64,000 bases of DNA from Prostheceraeus crozeri (GCA_907163375.1 CAJQUW010008928.1:124001-188000); one strand, 5' to 3'. Positions 11,907 through 22,830 are shown, counted from the first letter of the stretch. Program-made: numbers and translations. Notes: a model not told the origin generated them from the sequence alone.

Positions 11907-12533
11907 CACTGTTTCATCGATGGCCTGAAATTGCTAATTTAAGTAGTTAATCAGGGCTAATTAATGACCTTCTTAAGTGACCATTCCAGGAAATAAAATT
12001 TTCTTGAGTTGCATCTTTGTAATAGGGACATCCATAGCAATCAAAATCTGTAGCATTTTTGGATGGGCTCAAATTGCTAATTAAAGTCACTAATTAGGGT
12101 TAATTAATGACCTTCTTAATTGACCATTCCAGGAAATAAAATTTTCTTGAGTTGCATCTTTGTAATAGGGACATCCATAGCAATCAAAATCTGTAGCATT
12201 TTTGGATGGGCTCAAATTGCTAATTAAAGTCACTAATTAGGGTTAATTAATGACCTTCTTAATTGACCATTCCAGGAAATAAAATTTTCTTGAGTTGCAT
12301 CTTTGTAATAGGAACATCCATAGCTATCAAAATCTGTGGCATTTTTGGATGGGCTCAAACTGCTAATTAGATTCGGTTTTTGGGGGTCCTTCGGGGGATC
12401 CCCACCGATTGTTCCAGGATAGCTGGAACTTAAGAATCGACTTTCCGGCAATAGCACGCCACGTCACATGAATTCCGCACCTCAAACCATTCGGGCGCGA
12501 ATTGCTAATTAAAACCCTACTGGGCTCCCGGTC
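11907..12533 (-). repeat. Right terminal inverted repeat of the large transposon
   Basis: Inverted match of the left TIR: an inner tail (about 11907-11932), three 143-bp subrepeats and the outer unique part (12364-12533). It ends in CCCGGTC followed by the TA target duplication. The outer part differs from the left by only a few bases over 170 bp. Confidence 0.85.
11933..12361 (-). repeat. Three 143-bp subrepeats in the right TIR
   Basis: The reverse-complement marker (aattgctaatt) recurs at 143-bp steps near 11932, 12075, 12218 and 12361, giving three full units against five on the left. The unit sequences match the left units in inverted orientation. Confidence 0.85.
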
Positions 12534-12604
12534 TATAAGGTTTGCTGCACTATACATAACAGTGGTCGTGAACTAACATAACGTAATTATACAATGTACT
12601 TGTA

Positions 12605-13622
12605 CAATGTGTTTCAAAAAGAATCATCCGATTTCATTAGACTATATCTTTCTATTGAATCAACCCACGGCTTCAAAATAAATTTCAAAATATTCGTGGA
12701 GATAACGAGTTTTGTACATCACGCAAGAAAGGGTTCTGTGGTTTTTTCTCTCACACGCCACACATTTTCAAAAATGTCAATTTTTGAGCAAATTTATTTA
12801 CAAAATTTACCATTGTTCAATATGAGCCCATCTGTAAGCTCAGCAAACATGGGGATGATAGTCCACCTCATGCCTCACACATCGAATTCCACTGCTACTC
12901 AAAAACGAAGGAGATTTCGAAAGAGGATTGAGTTCTGCGTTAAGACTTTAAAAGGAAGGAGAGAAAGACTCTCTTTCACGGCTCATCAGTGGCGACGTCA
13001 CATTTCACGTCAATTAAGGTGAAGCGTCATCACGTGAAGATGCATGGATTGGAACAGTTGCATGAGGTACGTGGAACTTCAAATAGTTTCTCTCCAGGTC
13101 AATGTGCTCTGTGTTTTGTCCGGTTTCTTGTGAATGACTTTATTTCTTCGAGGAAGACGTGATCACCGGCATCGAGTATCTGCAAATGCTACAAAACTGA
13201 CTTGTGAGCAGCTTTAGGCAAATTCGAGCAACTTCATCTTTCAACAGGATGGGCAGTATGAAGAGCAAGATTTACTGCATCCACTTCCAAAAATATGGAC
13301 TGAATTGCAGCCTCGCATTACTGAAGCAGAAGCGACATATACTGACGTAGGGCATGAGCTGGACCATTCATCCGATGTTTGTTGATCTTACAGAAGAGCT
13401 CATATTGAACACTTGTTAATTTTGTAAATAAAATTTACCCAAAATTTGACATTTTTGAAAATTTGCGCCATGCCACAGAATGAAGAACCACAACCCGGTT
13501 ATGACATGATGCAAAAAACTTGTTATCTCTAAGAGTATTTTGAAGCTTATTACGAAACTCTGGGTTAATCCAATAGATATATATAGTTCAATGAAATCGG
13601 ATGATTCCTTTTAAACACCATG
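12605..13622 (+). mobile_element. Internally deleted mariner/IS630-type transposon
   Basis: Imperfect TIRs of about 55 bp face each other (left CAATGTGTTTCAAAAAGAAT; right end reads CATGGTGTTTAAAAGGAAT on the reverse strand, and both continue with catccgatttcatt). TA is present at 12603-12604 and 13623-13624. Inside, FIFQQDGQ (Asp codon 13248-13250) matches the second catalytic Asp region of mariner/IS630 transposases. RAHIEHLL (13395-13418) matches their usual C-terminus. The rest of the transposase is missing or unreadable, so at 1018 bp this is a non-autonomous relic. It lies 70 bp from the right end of the large transposon. Confidence 0.75.
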
Positions 13623-14599
13623 TATTATGTATACAGCAGCATTGTGCACACTAATTTGTTTATTAAGGAATGCTATTTTACATTATAAGATCCATATAAA
13701 TAATGAAAAGTGAATAGACCTAACTAGTTGCGAAAGCTTATCTTTTGTGCCATTAAATAATATGACCTTATTTAATCGAAATGTAGCGGTCTGTAAGTAC
13801 AGTATCTACATCTTTTCGCCTGCATGCCATACATTAGATGCAAATTTACTTGTTCGTCGCGATTAACATCATAGAATCACCCATCCAACTTATTCAGTCT
13901 GTCCAATCAACAGTCATCAATTATCACCACCTTATATTATCGCCTCAAATTCATGAATTATGCAATTTACATTTAAGCAATACAGAGATTGTTCATTTTA
14001 TGAAGGGCAATTTTTCGCATCACTTTTCCCGCACATTGTTGCTTTCATCTCATCACACTATCATTAACATGCATGTTTTTCGAGCAACAATGCGATAAAT
14101 ACACTTTGATAATCTTAAGAAGCTTTTGACCTGAAGGACTTAATGCGAAACTTTGCAAATAAATCCGAAAAATGAATTTTCTATTAAAGCTGTAGCTGAA
14201 CAAATATGAAAAATCATACTACAATTTGCGTATGAAAATGTTATAGCATGATCACACCACTCGGATCTCATACAAAATTCCGGTGTGATTCATGCGTATG
14301 CAATGTATGCAAAATATGCTTCGCTTTCATAGCATATGAACAGAAGTATGAATCTTATGTATGATACATATGCATGATCATACCCGCAGATTTCCTCGAG
14401 GGATAATATCTAGCTTGTCCTTGTAGTCCGCCAGCCAGAGCAAGTTTCTGCATGGAACGAGGAGGAAAATGAGACTTCCATAGATTGATGCAATACACAC
14501 TCTATGTCTAATACGAATCAGAGCGTCTGTCGAGCTCTGTATTATTAGAATGCTATATATTCGTCAATACAAAGAGCGGTACATGACGCAGAAGACATA
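13623..14599. other. AT-rich intergenic, nothing recognised
   Basis: No coding motif or RNA gene was seen. The 86-aa open frame at 13838-14098 has low-complexity composition and no motif. Around 14240-14390 the sequence is rich in catatg/gcatgat words without forming a clear repeat. Confidence 0.5.
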
Positions 14600-14612
14600 C
14601 ATATGGACAGCA

Positions 14613-14727
14613 AAAATCAAGTTACATAGGAAAATTTAACAAGTCAGGTAACATAGGAACATTTACAAAAACCAAATTACATAAGAATATTTACAAAAAT
14701 CAAGTTGCAGAAGAGTATTTTACAAAG
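14613..14727. repeat. Four-copy 28-bp minisatellite at the LINE 3' end
   Basis: The word caagtt or a close variant starts at 14618, 14645, 14673 and 14701, each followed by acatagga- and atttacaa-like blocks. The steps are 27, 28 and 28 bp. The last unit overlaps the stop region of the LINE frame, so the array arose within the element's own tail. Short 3'-tail repeats are common in LINEs. Confidence 0.7.
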
Positions 14728-16699
14728 GAATTAGAATACAGTTTGGGTTTTCTGAAGCGGGGAAGAAGGGAGCGGCAGTGCCTGAGACGGCAATCATTCC
14801 TGATCAAGAAGAACTGGGACAGCGGGTGGATGTCAATGTTATCAACTACTTTCTTAATAAGCTTAATACACGAGCGATCTAACCTGGTACGGAGGCTGGG
14901 AATATGCGTTTTGTTGGCCCATTTAGCTGCAAGACGATCAAGCCGTTCAAGTTTCACAAAATGTCTTTGAGGAAGATCACAAATTATGGGCCAGCAGTAC
15001 GTCATATGACAGTAAACATAGCTAAGATAAGCTTGCCAGATAATAGGGGAGCAGTTTGAATTTTGTTTTAATTTTTTAACGAGGGCAAGACTCTTACAAC
15101 ATTTTTTATACAAAATGGGAAAATGGTCATCCCAGCTCAAATCGGAAGAAAAAGTGACTCCCAAAATTCTAACATTGTTCACGCAATCAATAACACAGTT
15201 ACCCAAGGATACAGTTGAAGGAGGAGATACTGTAGAAGTCCGGGAAAAATGCATAAATTTTGTCTTTTCAGAGTTGATGGAAAGCTTTTTACACCCAGCC
15301 CAAGTAACAACATCATTCACATAAGATTGAAAGTTGGAGGAGGTCTTATCATCTCCGAAGTGGAGGAGGGTGACATCATCTGCATAGATAATAGCTTTGG
15401 TGTGCGGGAAATCAGGGAAGTCATCAACCAGAATGGCAAAAAGGAACGGGCCCAAAATGGACCCTTGAGGAACCCCACTCGAAATGGTCTTCCAGTCCGC
15501 AACATGTCCATTGTGGGCCACACGCTGGAGGCGACTGGAGAGAAAACTGTATATCATTTCAACTGCAGGGGGAGAACAACCGAAGCGATTGACGAGAGAC
15601 TCAAGAAGGGTGCGGTGACTGACAGAATCAAACGCTTTCTTGAAGTCGATGGCCAAAAGGGAGCAATGATTGGAGGCATTTTGAGAAATATGCTGAAGAA
15701 TGCTAAGTCTAATGGTTAATAACGCATTGGTGCAACCACCAAAGCGATTAGGGAGAAAGCCAAACTGATGGCCAAGAAGTTTCTGAGAGAGAGAAGGCAA
15801 GAGAACCCTGTCTCTAATGACTTTCTCTAAAACTTTTCTGGCAAAGGGAAGGATTGAAATGGGACGGTAATCTGAACGGCCTTTAGGAAGTGGAGAAATA
15901 TTAGCCTTTTTCCAAGATGAGGGAAACGTAGCAGTCTGTAAAGATAAATTGATGATAACAGTAAGGGGAAAGGCAAGAATGTGAGCAAAATGCCTGAAGA
16001 AAAAGCCAGGTACCCCATCCGGTCCAGCAGAGTTGGTCTTGCTAGACTTAATTAAGTCAAAAACCTGAAAACCTCTACAAAGGGACTGAACGACTGAGAG
16101 AATGGGCGTTTATCACGAAATTCGTGAATGTCAGCAGGTGAAAAGGAGGCCTGAAACTTATCATTCAGACTGCACACATCTTTCTTCTCCAAGTGAGAGT
16201 TCCGAGAAGAGTAACACAACTGGGATTTAATGCAATTCCACCTGTCGGACTGGGACTGGGATTGAATCCTGGAGAAGTAGCTGGACTTTGCTTTGGCCAA
16301 GGCTGAAATGAATTTCTCCCGAAGCTGAAGATATTTTGGATAATGCCTACGGTTCAAGGCTTTGTCCCTTGCGTCCGATAACGCCTTCAGGGCTGGGGAC
16401 AACCAAGGTGGGTCAGAAGAGCGCATTCTCACGGTTTTTTGGGGAAAGAAGTTTTCAAGGCAAAATGAAAGGACAGACTGGAATTGATCAACAGCAACAT
16501 CAATGTCACTATCATTCAGGCAAAAATTATACCAATCAATAGACGACAAAAATGAATGACAGGCAGCAAAGGAGGAAGGGGAAAAAGATCGAGTAACAAT
16601 TTTCTTGGTAACGGGTTTCGGGACTGAACCAACGCTCTTCACGACAACACCTTTGTGATCAGAGCGACCCAAAGGGGCAACACAAAAAGCAGGCTGCAT
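14700..16699 (-). pseudogene. LINE reverse transcriptase relic
   Basis: The frame at 14700-15800 (366 aa) has FGFLPNRFGGCTNALL, AIDFKKAFDSVSHRTLL, SGVPQGSILGPFLFAILVDD and IIYADDVTLLHFG. These are reverse transcriptase fingers and palm, including the YADD catalytic box, followed by a thumb and tail region ending KYSSAT. Frame 16052-16699 supplies the endonuclease end (GRSDHKGVVV) and the linker (DPPWLSPALKALSDARDKAL). Frame 15827-16018 lies between them. Two frame interruptions are visible, so the copy is dead, but the palm block is unbroken, which suggests moderate age. The clade is uncertain within the I/Jockey/CR1 assemblage. Confidence 0.8.
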
Positions 16700-16740
16700 G
16701 GTTTCTCTTCTAGCCAGACACGATTAAAGAAAAGCGTTAA

Positions 16741-18226
16741 TCCAATGGGATGCAGATTGATTTTTTTGGCAAAAATGTGCATGCGTTATTATCATGATTC
16801 TGATCGGTAATTCATGCGAGAATGAGGTAAACTGTGGATTGAATTGCTCAAACTGCTAGTGTTTACGGACCATCTGACTTATACTTATGCGTTTAACGTC
16901 CGTTTTCTCCGACTTCATAGGGTTGGACGATGCTTCCCAATGCTGTGGATCGCAGAGCGCCAGCGTTGACGAGGCTTCTTAAATCTGAATGTGTTTGGCT
17001 TCATAGAAAGGGGTGCATGAACATGATAGGAAGTGACCTGAAGATATTCCATGTCAAGAATTGTGACTCTGGGCATACACCTAGTACTTTTCGCTTAATC
17101 ATAGAAAACATAGAAAATTTCATTTTTTGTCAAAAACATCAATCTGCGTCCCATTAGAGTAACATGCATTTTTCTTTGATCATGCCTAGCAAGAATAGGA
17201 CTTGGCAGACATCACACAACACAGACTTCTATTCCAGAGGGACAAAAATAACGATATTTCAGGAAATCTTTGAAAATACGCTTAAAATAGAAGTCATGAA
17301 AGTCTTAGTCATGCGGCTTGGATTTACAAATTCCACAACAAAATTGCGAAAGGGTGGACCGAATGGCCCCATGCATAGAGTTAAACTGAAGCCTGTTCTT
17401 GCTCGTTTTATGCGGTTTCAGTCAGCTGTATATGAATCGACACTCGATAAACTGTCAGGATTGTTAAGAGGCAGAATAATTCTTACATATACCCACGAAT
17501 TCCTCCTTTAGATAATCAGGTGCTATGAATATACTTAAAAGTATGAAATCAAACCAAAAAGGTGCTAAAACAGAACTTTCATTTTCGCATCTTGTTCATT
17601 CTTGAAACATACGTTGATCATCATAGATATAAAGAAATAATTAACTAAGTGATCATCAAATCGGAATGTCATAGAGAAATGGGAAGCTTATGTAGAATGG
17701 CCCATTTCATTGTCACAATGAGTTCATTCGGACAAAGATATACTCACACGTCGTCATGCCAGCACTCGTGCACGACGAAAATCATTGCCCTTTCCTGCTT
17801 TTTCGTGTAAATGTGAAGCGCAACATTAGAAATCTCACCTTGTAGATGCGCCGTCTCGAAGATTTGGACCACAAGCATATTGGAGAATAATGCTGCAATG
17901 ATTATTTACATCAGCGCATGAGTGCTGAGCAGTCCTACAACAAAAAATGCGGAATTGACTGAAATGCCACTCTGGTATCGAAAAATCAAATAGAAACAAA
18001 GCATAAAAGCATCAACAACTATGCAAATAATATTTGATGGAAACTCTGTAGTTCCAATGGTTAACATGTCCTAAAAACCTTTTCAACCCTCGCGAAACAC
18101 GAAACTAAACATTTGAAATTTTGTTCAGATAATGCTTAAATGCGGAATTAAAACAGCGAACTTTAAAAAAGGATTGTGTGACGATGCAAGACGATAGTTT
18201 CAGAAAAGAAAATGTCTTTTCAAATC
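16741..18226. other. Intergenic, no gene recognised
   Basis: The open frames at 16930-17157 and 17164-17511 have no recognisable motif. Base composition resembles the surrounding non-coding DNA. No terminal repeats or RNA genes were found by eye. Confidence 0.5.
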
Positions 18227-18238
18227 AAAATAATGATT

Positions 18239-18627
18239 TCAAAAACAGGAAAAAGGAAAATAAAACTTAACTCATTCTAATAAATTTTATCTTGAGCACT
18301 TTCGATGACTCTAGTCATAAGATACGTCATTTATAAGAGGATTCTAAACAATCTTGCACTGAAAGTTATAAACATTCAAATTACATAGCTATGAAAATAG
18401 ATTAAGTAAAAAAATATGCATAGGTACATAATATAAAGGTACATACAATGTACCTATGCATAATTTTTTACTTAATCTATTTTCATAGCTATGTAATTTG
18501 AATGTCTATAACTTTCAGTGCAAGATTGTTTAGAATCCTCTTATAAATGACGTATCTTATGACTAGAGTCATCGAAAGCGCTCAAGATAAAATTTATTAT
18601 AATGGGTTTAGTTTTATTTTCCTTGAT
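18239..18627. mobile_element. 389-bp fold-back (hairpin) element with 12-bp flanking direct repeats
   Basis: Two arms of about 170 bp (18255-18429 and 18448-18622) are near-perfect reverse complements around an 18-nt loop, so almost the whole element can form one hairpin. The direct repeat AAAATAATGATT sits on both sides (18227-18238 and 18628-18639), consistent with a target duplication. The ends read TCAA...TTGAT. The left end carries about 10 extra bases. No coding capacity. It is a MITE-type element of unknown superfamily; a 12-bp duplication is unusually long. Confidence 0.75.
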
Positions 18628-18639
18628 AAAATAATGATT

Positions 18640-19394
18640 GTTGGAACCAGGTATACATACTTCGACTAAATTCCGGACCAGCACTATTTGATTATTACGG
18701 TTTCTTATATTCCCAAAATGCTTTTCCTGGGATCCAGGTAAATTTTTAGAATTTCATGCGGGGAGGTAATGCTTGCCAAAATGTTGCGGTACATCGAAAT
18801 ATTGCATGACAGCCAGCACATTATATAGAATATAGGCAATAATCACATCACTTGCTAAACCTGTCATACTCTATTGTGACGGTATGGTCATTGGTCACGT
18901 AATAGATGCTACCAAGTACACTTTTTAGTACAGTCAATCTATAAGGTAAAAGCAATACACTAAACCGAAAATGATAAAAGCCAGTAATTAAATCAAAATG
19001 AAATTTTATCATCCATGAATTCTATGATGACAATTAATTAGACACAAAGTACATGTAACTCTACATGTATATCTACATGTTACTCTACTAATGCAAAATC
19101 CTATTCGTTGTCTTTTAAGGCTTCAATAGGAAAGGGACTAATGCAAGTACATACGATATAGTAAGGACTTAACTTAATTGGAGTCACATACGAATTATGA
19201 AAAATTGCTCACTTGAACGTTCCTCGATTACGAATTCTATTGCTATACTTACTACAACGCGTGGGTAATACTTTATCAATTTGGTCAACTTTGTTCTAAC
19301 GATGACAGTCACCACACCTTGAGCAAAAGAGAAATGATTTAGCTAAACAAATTAAGTATAATTAGACAGATATCAATCCGTACTTTTCCGATTG
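18640..19394. other. AT-rich intergenic
   Basis: No gene or element ends could be recognised. Short acatgta-type words occur near 19060-19090. Confidence 0.5.
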
Positions 19395-19402
19395 ATTATA
19401 AT

Positions 19403-20059
19403 TTGGGCAATTTTTATGACCAAAAACTAGAAAAACTATGACCTAATAAACTTAAAGTATAACCAAATATGATCTCAAAACTCAAAATGTGACCAAAACA
19501 TTACCAAAAAATCTAAAATTGTAACTTAAATCGATTTAGAAATCTTGAAATATAGCAAAACCTGTGCTTCCAATGTCAGGCAAAAAGTTAAAGTGTTCAA
19601 TTTACGACAAATAAAGCGATTTATCTCAAACTTGTACCACACTATAACCACAGTATACCCATTTACAGCTTGTACGAAAGAGTAATGTAATTTACTACTT
19701 TGATGTTAAAAAATGTTTGTCTTTGCATAGCATCTTCTTCAACATGGAGAAAAGCGCTCTGCCGAAGCAGCGGTTGGCTGACAAGGAAAGGTCCACGACA
19801 GACGAGCCAATCCTGGCGCCGCCGGTAACATTCACATCTGTGGGCAATGCATGCATTGGAACTGTCCTCAGACTGCATCGCGCTGCTGAGAAGACCAATA
19901 TTGCGTCATTCTGCAAGCATCAGTCATGTTCTATTCCTCTTTCCGGCAACTCTAACAGTCTAAAACTACAGAAAAATGACCAAAATATGATCAGACACAG
20001 AAAATATGACAATATGACCTTACCCTAAAAATATGACATGCCATAAAAAAATTGCCCTA
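19403..20059. mobile_element. 657-bp hAT-type miniature element
   Basis: A perfect 8-bp direct repeat ATTATAAT flanks it (19395-19402 and 20060-20067). The ends are inverted: TTGGGCAATTTTTATG on the left and TAGGGCAATTTTTTTATGG on the reversed right end. Eight-bp duplications fit hAT elements. The flanks of the element are AT-rich with repeated tatgacc words. A GC-rich block (about 19738-19925) in the middle is unlike the rest and open in several frames. No transposase was recognised. Confidence 0.7.
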
Positions 20060-20067
20060 ATTATAAT

Positions 20068-20979
20068 GAATGAATGATGGTTCACCGTCACTACTCCTCA
20101 TGCTGGAGGCTTAGATGGTGCTGACATAGTCAGAATTTCGTATTCTTTGGTAACAACCAAATTCAGGTGATGACTGCATATGATAGTCTATAAAAATAAA
20201 GTTCATTCCATCACTTGAATTTGCCTCTTTCCAAAGAAAATAAAATTATGACTCATAGCAGATGCACACTGTAGTCAGAATTCTGCAGCGTTGCGATGTG
20301 ATATTTTAGCCTGGGTGCCCTTCTTGCAGACTTCCAATGATACTTTCGGGGCTCGACCACTATTGATTAGAACATACGGCTGATTTTATTAACTGTGCGA
20401 ATTTAACAATCGAAATTAATTTTATATTTCACAGTGCAATAATCTCATGATTATTGCATCCATAGATGCTGTCAAAATTTTCATACTAGATGTCAATTTT
20501 CTATTATGATCCTTTTTAATTACGATAATCCGATTTATAGCAGTCCATTGAAATAACATCACAGTTTCCGGGCAATGTCGAACAGTGGGTAATAACCTCG
20601 ATACAGCCCAGACTTCGGGCGATAATGCTAGGCCCACGGGCATCTGCGCAGCCATCGGGTCATATGGCACTATCGCCCTCGTTTGTAGGGCTGCATCTAT
20701 ATATCAATTACGATAATCAGAGGGTACGTTGGTGCCCTCGGATTGTCGTTATTAAAGACCGATTCAGATGGTTATTATAACAATTGTAGTCCGAATAAGA
20801 AGTCTATTATACAGCTTGCCTAAATGCCACTTTCTTCATTTAAGCCGGTAAAACTCACTGAATCTGCATGCATTATAAAATGACATTTAAGCCCGCAAAC
20901 AGTAGATATGAATATTTGCTTATACATCATAGATCTATGACAACGTTGTAAAAATGTAGCTACTGGATGAGCCCAGACT
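20068..20979. other. Intergenic with scattered degenerate repeats
   Basis: A block at about 20315-20350 (gtgcccttcttgcagacttc onward) resembles 46550-46590, so it is probably a fragment of the outer CAG-ended family seen there. A block near 20740-20790 (gtgccctcg... followed by gttattaaag) resembles 24490-24545 in the same orientation, on the other side of the Penelope-like region. No gene seen. Confidence 0.45.
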
Positions 20980-21009
20980 CTCACAGAGAGAACGACCATA
21001 TTTGCCGAT

Positions 21010-21045
21010 CCATTTCGAGTTTATTTAAAACCCATCTTCAGTACA
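21010..21045 (-). ncRNA. Hammerhead-ribozyme-like core in the Penelope tail
   Basis: On the minus strand CTGAAGA (21035-21041) fits the CUGANGA core. It is followed by a 6-bp stem (GGGTTT pairing with AAACTC) closed by a short AT loop, then GAAA (21013-21016), the second core element. Known: Penelope-like elements carry hammerhead motifs in their terminal regions. I could not define stems I and III or a cleavage site with confidence, so activity is not claimed. Confidence 0.35.
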
Positions 21046-21416
21046 GAAGCTGAGACAACTGTTTTTTACATGGATAAATCATGTTCAATGCAATGTTCAA
21101 TACTAAAAGATGCTAAAATTAGAACATAATTTAGAGGTGCACATATGAAGAGTTCTCATTTATTAAACAGTAGTACTCGATTTAATACATAACGTCTCTG
21201 CAAAAACAAAACTTTGAAGTCCTCTTGGCTTGCTTCGTGTGGATGACAGCTCACTTCGGTAGGTACTGGATTTCCTCTCAGATGGTCGTTCACTCTCGTG
21301 ATTAGGTGTCTCTATGTCTCACCAATGTGACAGTTTGAGCATTGTCTGCATGTAACAATAGATCACGGGAGACTTTATCTTTATTAGGAAGAATTGCTGA
21401 GGTATTGAAAGTTTTA

Positions 21417-21618
21417 TACGGTCTTGCAAAAGTTACCGTACACCGAACAAATGTCAATATTGCAACTGTTCTAGGGTACTAAGCAAGTTCATGTTTGTTT
21501 TGCATGAAACTTCACGGAATGACAAATACATCTGTTTATATGTATCACATGCAAAACGGCCGAGCCCGCAATGACAACAGCTCAAAATGAACAAGACGTG
21601 ATTTAAGAAGTGCGAGAT
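21417..21618 (+). repeat. Left TIR of the Tc1-type element
   Basis: 202 bp that read almost identically to the reverse complement of 22831-23032, from the TACGGTC end to the gcgagat word. Long inverted repeats of this size occur in several Tc1/mariner groups. Confidence 0.9.
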
Positions 21619-21643
21619 TGTCAATAATGTTGTTATCGGTATC

Positions 21644-22769
21644 ATGACAGCGACACGAGTTAGCGAGAGAAAGCGCTGGCGCATTGTTGCGTTAAGAGAA
21701 GACGCGGAATGGTCGTACGGAAAAATAGCCAGACATTTTGGCATTGCGAGATCTACTGTCAGAGATCAAGTTATGCGATTTCTTGAGACAGATGGAGTTC
21801 AAGACAGACCACGGTCGGGCCGTCCCCGTGCAATGGACTCGGACGACACGGAGCGTGCAACTGTGGCCGTCAGGAGCAATCCTTTTGTCACGTTGCCTCA
21901 ACTTCAAAGCGAACTCCGTGAGCACAGTGTGAATGCCTCCCAATCGAACATTTGCCGACGCCTTCGAAATGTGGGACTCAACAGCTATTGTCCATTGAAG
22001 TTCCCTCGACTTCAAGAAAGTCACAAAGCTGCTCGGTTACTTTGGTGTCGTCAACATCGGTCCTGGACAGCATCCCAGCAATGGAGACATGTTGTTTTCA
22101 CCGACGAAAGCCGTTTTTTCTGTCCGCTGGACAGACGGTAGGGTCCGAGTGCGGCGTTTACCAGGAAGAAGACTGTCTGAACAATCTGCTGTTCAATGGA
22201 CCGAATGACGAGGAGGAGCTGGTGGTTCGATGATGGTGTGGGGTGGTATCAGCTGGAACCACAAATCTGCGCTGGCAGTTGTTGATGGAACCCTGAATGG
22301 TAAACAGTACCGGGACCAGATTTTACAGACAGTCGAAATTCCTTTCGGTCTTGAAAGCATCGGGCCAGGATTTTTGCTGCAGGACGACAACGCCCCTCCA
22401 CATCGATGCGCTCTTGTCAACACTTTCCATGAAGAGCACATGGAATACACTTACATGCAGTGGCCAAGCAGGAGTCCCGACTTGAACCCGATCGAGCAGA
22501 TGTGGGATCAACTTGGCAGAGCGATTGTCCGCCGCGGAATACAGACGCAAGCGGATCTGATACCTGCCATGATGGAGGAATGGGATGGCATCCCACAATT
22601 CCGAGTTCAAAGACTCATTCGCTCTATGCGATCAAGATGCGACAACGTCATCTCGGCAGGTGGAGGGGCAACAAAGTATTCACTTCAAATTGTGAATTAT
22701 GCTTCTGTTTTACTGTACATTTGCATGTTTACAGTATATTATTGTTTGATAATAAATTGCTTAATATGA
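21644..22769 (+). pseudogene. Tc1-family DDE transposase relic
   Basis: Cut-and-paste transposase. The N-terminal half (21644-22141) has paired helix-turn-helix regions (GKIARHFGIARSTVRDQV; RPRSGRPRAM; SNICRRLRNVGLNSYCPLKF) and the first catalytic block VVFTDESRFF. The C-terminal half (22230-22769) has VWGGISW, LLQDDNAPPH with the second Asp, and RSPDLNPIEQMWDQLG with the catalytic Glu. I count 35 residues between the second Asp and the Glu. The halves are in different frames, and the linking segment (TDGRVRVRRLPGRR) also contains a stop, so there are about two breaks. The rest is well kept, which suggests a fairly recent death. The start at 21644 is chosen because it lies just inside the left TIR and opens the first helix. 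Confidence 0.9.
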
Positions 22770-22830
22770 CTTGAGCATTTTTTTTCTTGCCAGTAGCAGC
22801 TTTCTTTCACTAACTCGTCAATGTCATGAT

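Larger units (their letters stand above)
1342..12533 (+). mobile_element. 11.2 kb long-TIR DNA transposon with a FEN1/XPG-like nuclease gene
   Basis: Seen: the ends are inverted copies (GACCGGGAGCCCAGTAGGG on the left; its reverse complement ends at 12533) flanked by TA on both sides (1340-1341 and 12534-12535). The outer about 170 bp of each end match closely, and inside them lie 143-bp tandem subrepeats in inverted orientation. Between the TIRs is one plus-strand gene (4026-11723), now spread over several frames and split by a LINE. The gene has Cys/His modules, a conserved middle part and a C-terminal region resembling a FEN1/XPG flap nuclease. Known: long TIRs made of tandem subrepeats recall Foldback/Galileo and sea urchin TU elements. 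Inferred: the encoded protein is the element's own mobility protein, because it is the only gene between the TIRs. I do not recognise a named superfamily. The present copy cannot be autonomous. Confidence 0.8.
14600..16740 (-). mobile_element. Second 5'-truncated LINE
   Basis: Minus-strand non-LTR retrotransposon that keeps the end of the endonuclease, the full reverse transcriptase palm and the C-terminal region. The 5' edge is near 16740, just upstream of the PLGRSDHKGV block. The 3' edge is not exactly defined, but a 28-bp minisatellite overlaps the 3' end. Its motifs differ from the first LINE (AIDFKKAFDSVSHRTLL versus ALDISKAFDNV), so it is a different family. No target duplication was identified. 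Confidence 0.75.

Noticed and set aside
12594-13022. 142-codon open frame
   Set aside because: It begins outside the mariner relic, crosses its TIR and shows no family motif; it is a chance frame in decayed sequence.
14743-15719. Plus-strand open frames across the second LINE
   Set aside because: They are opposite-strand shadows of the reverse transcriptase frame.
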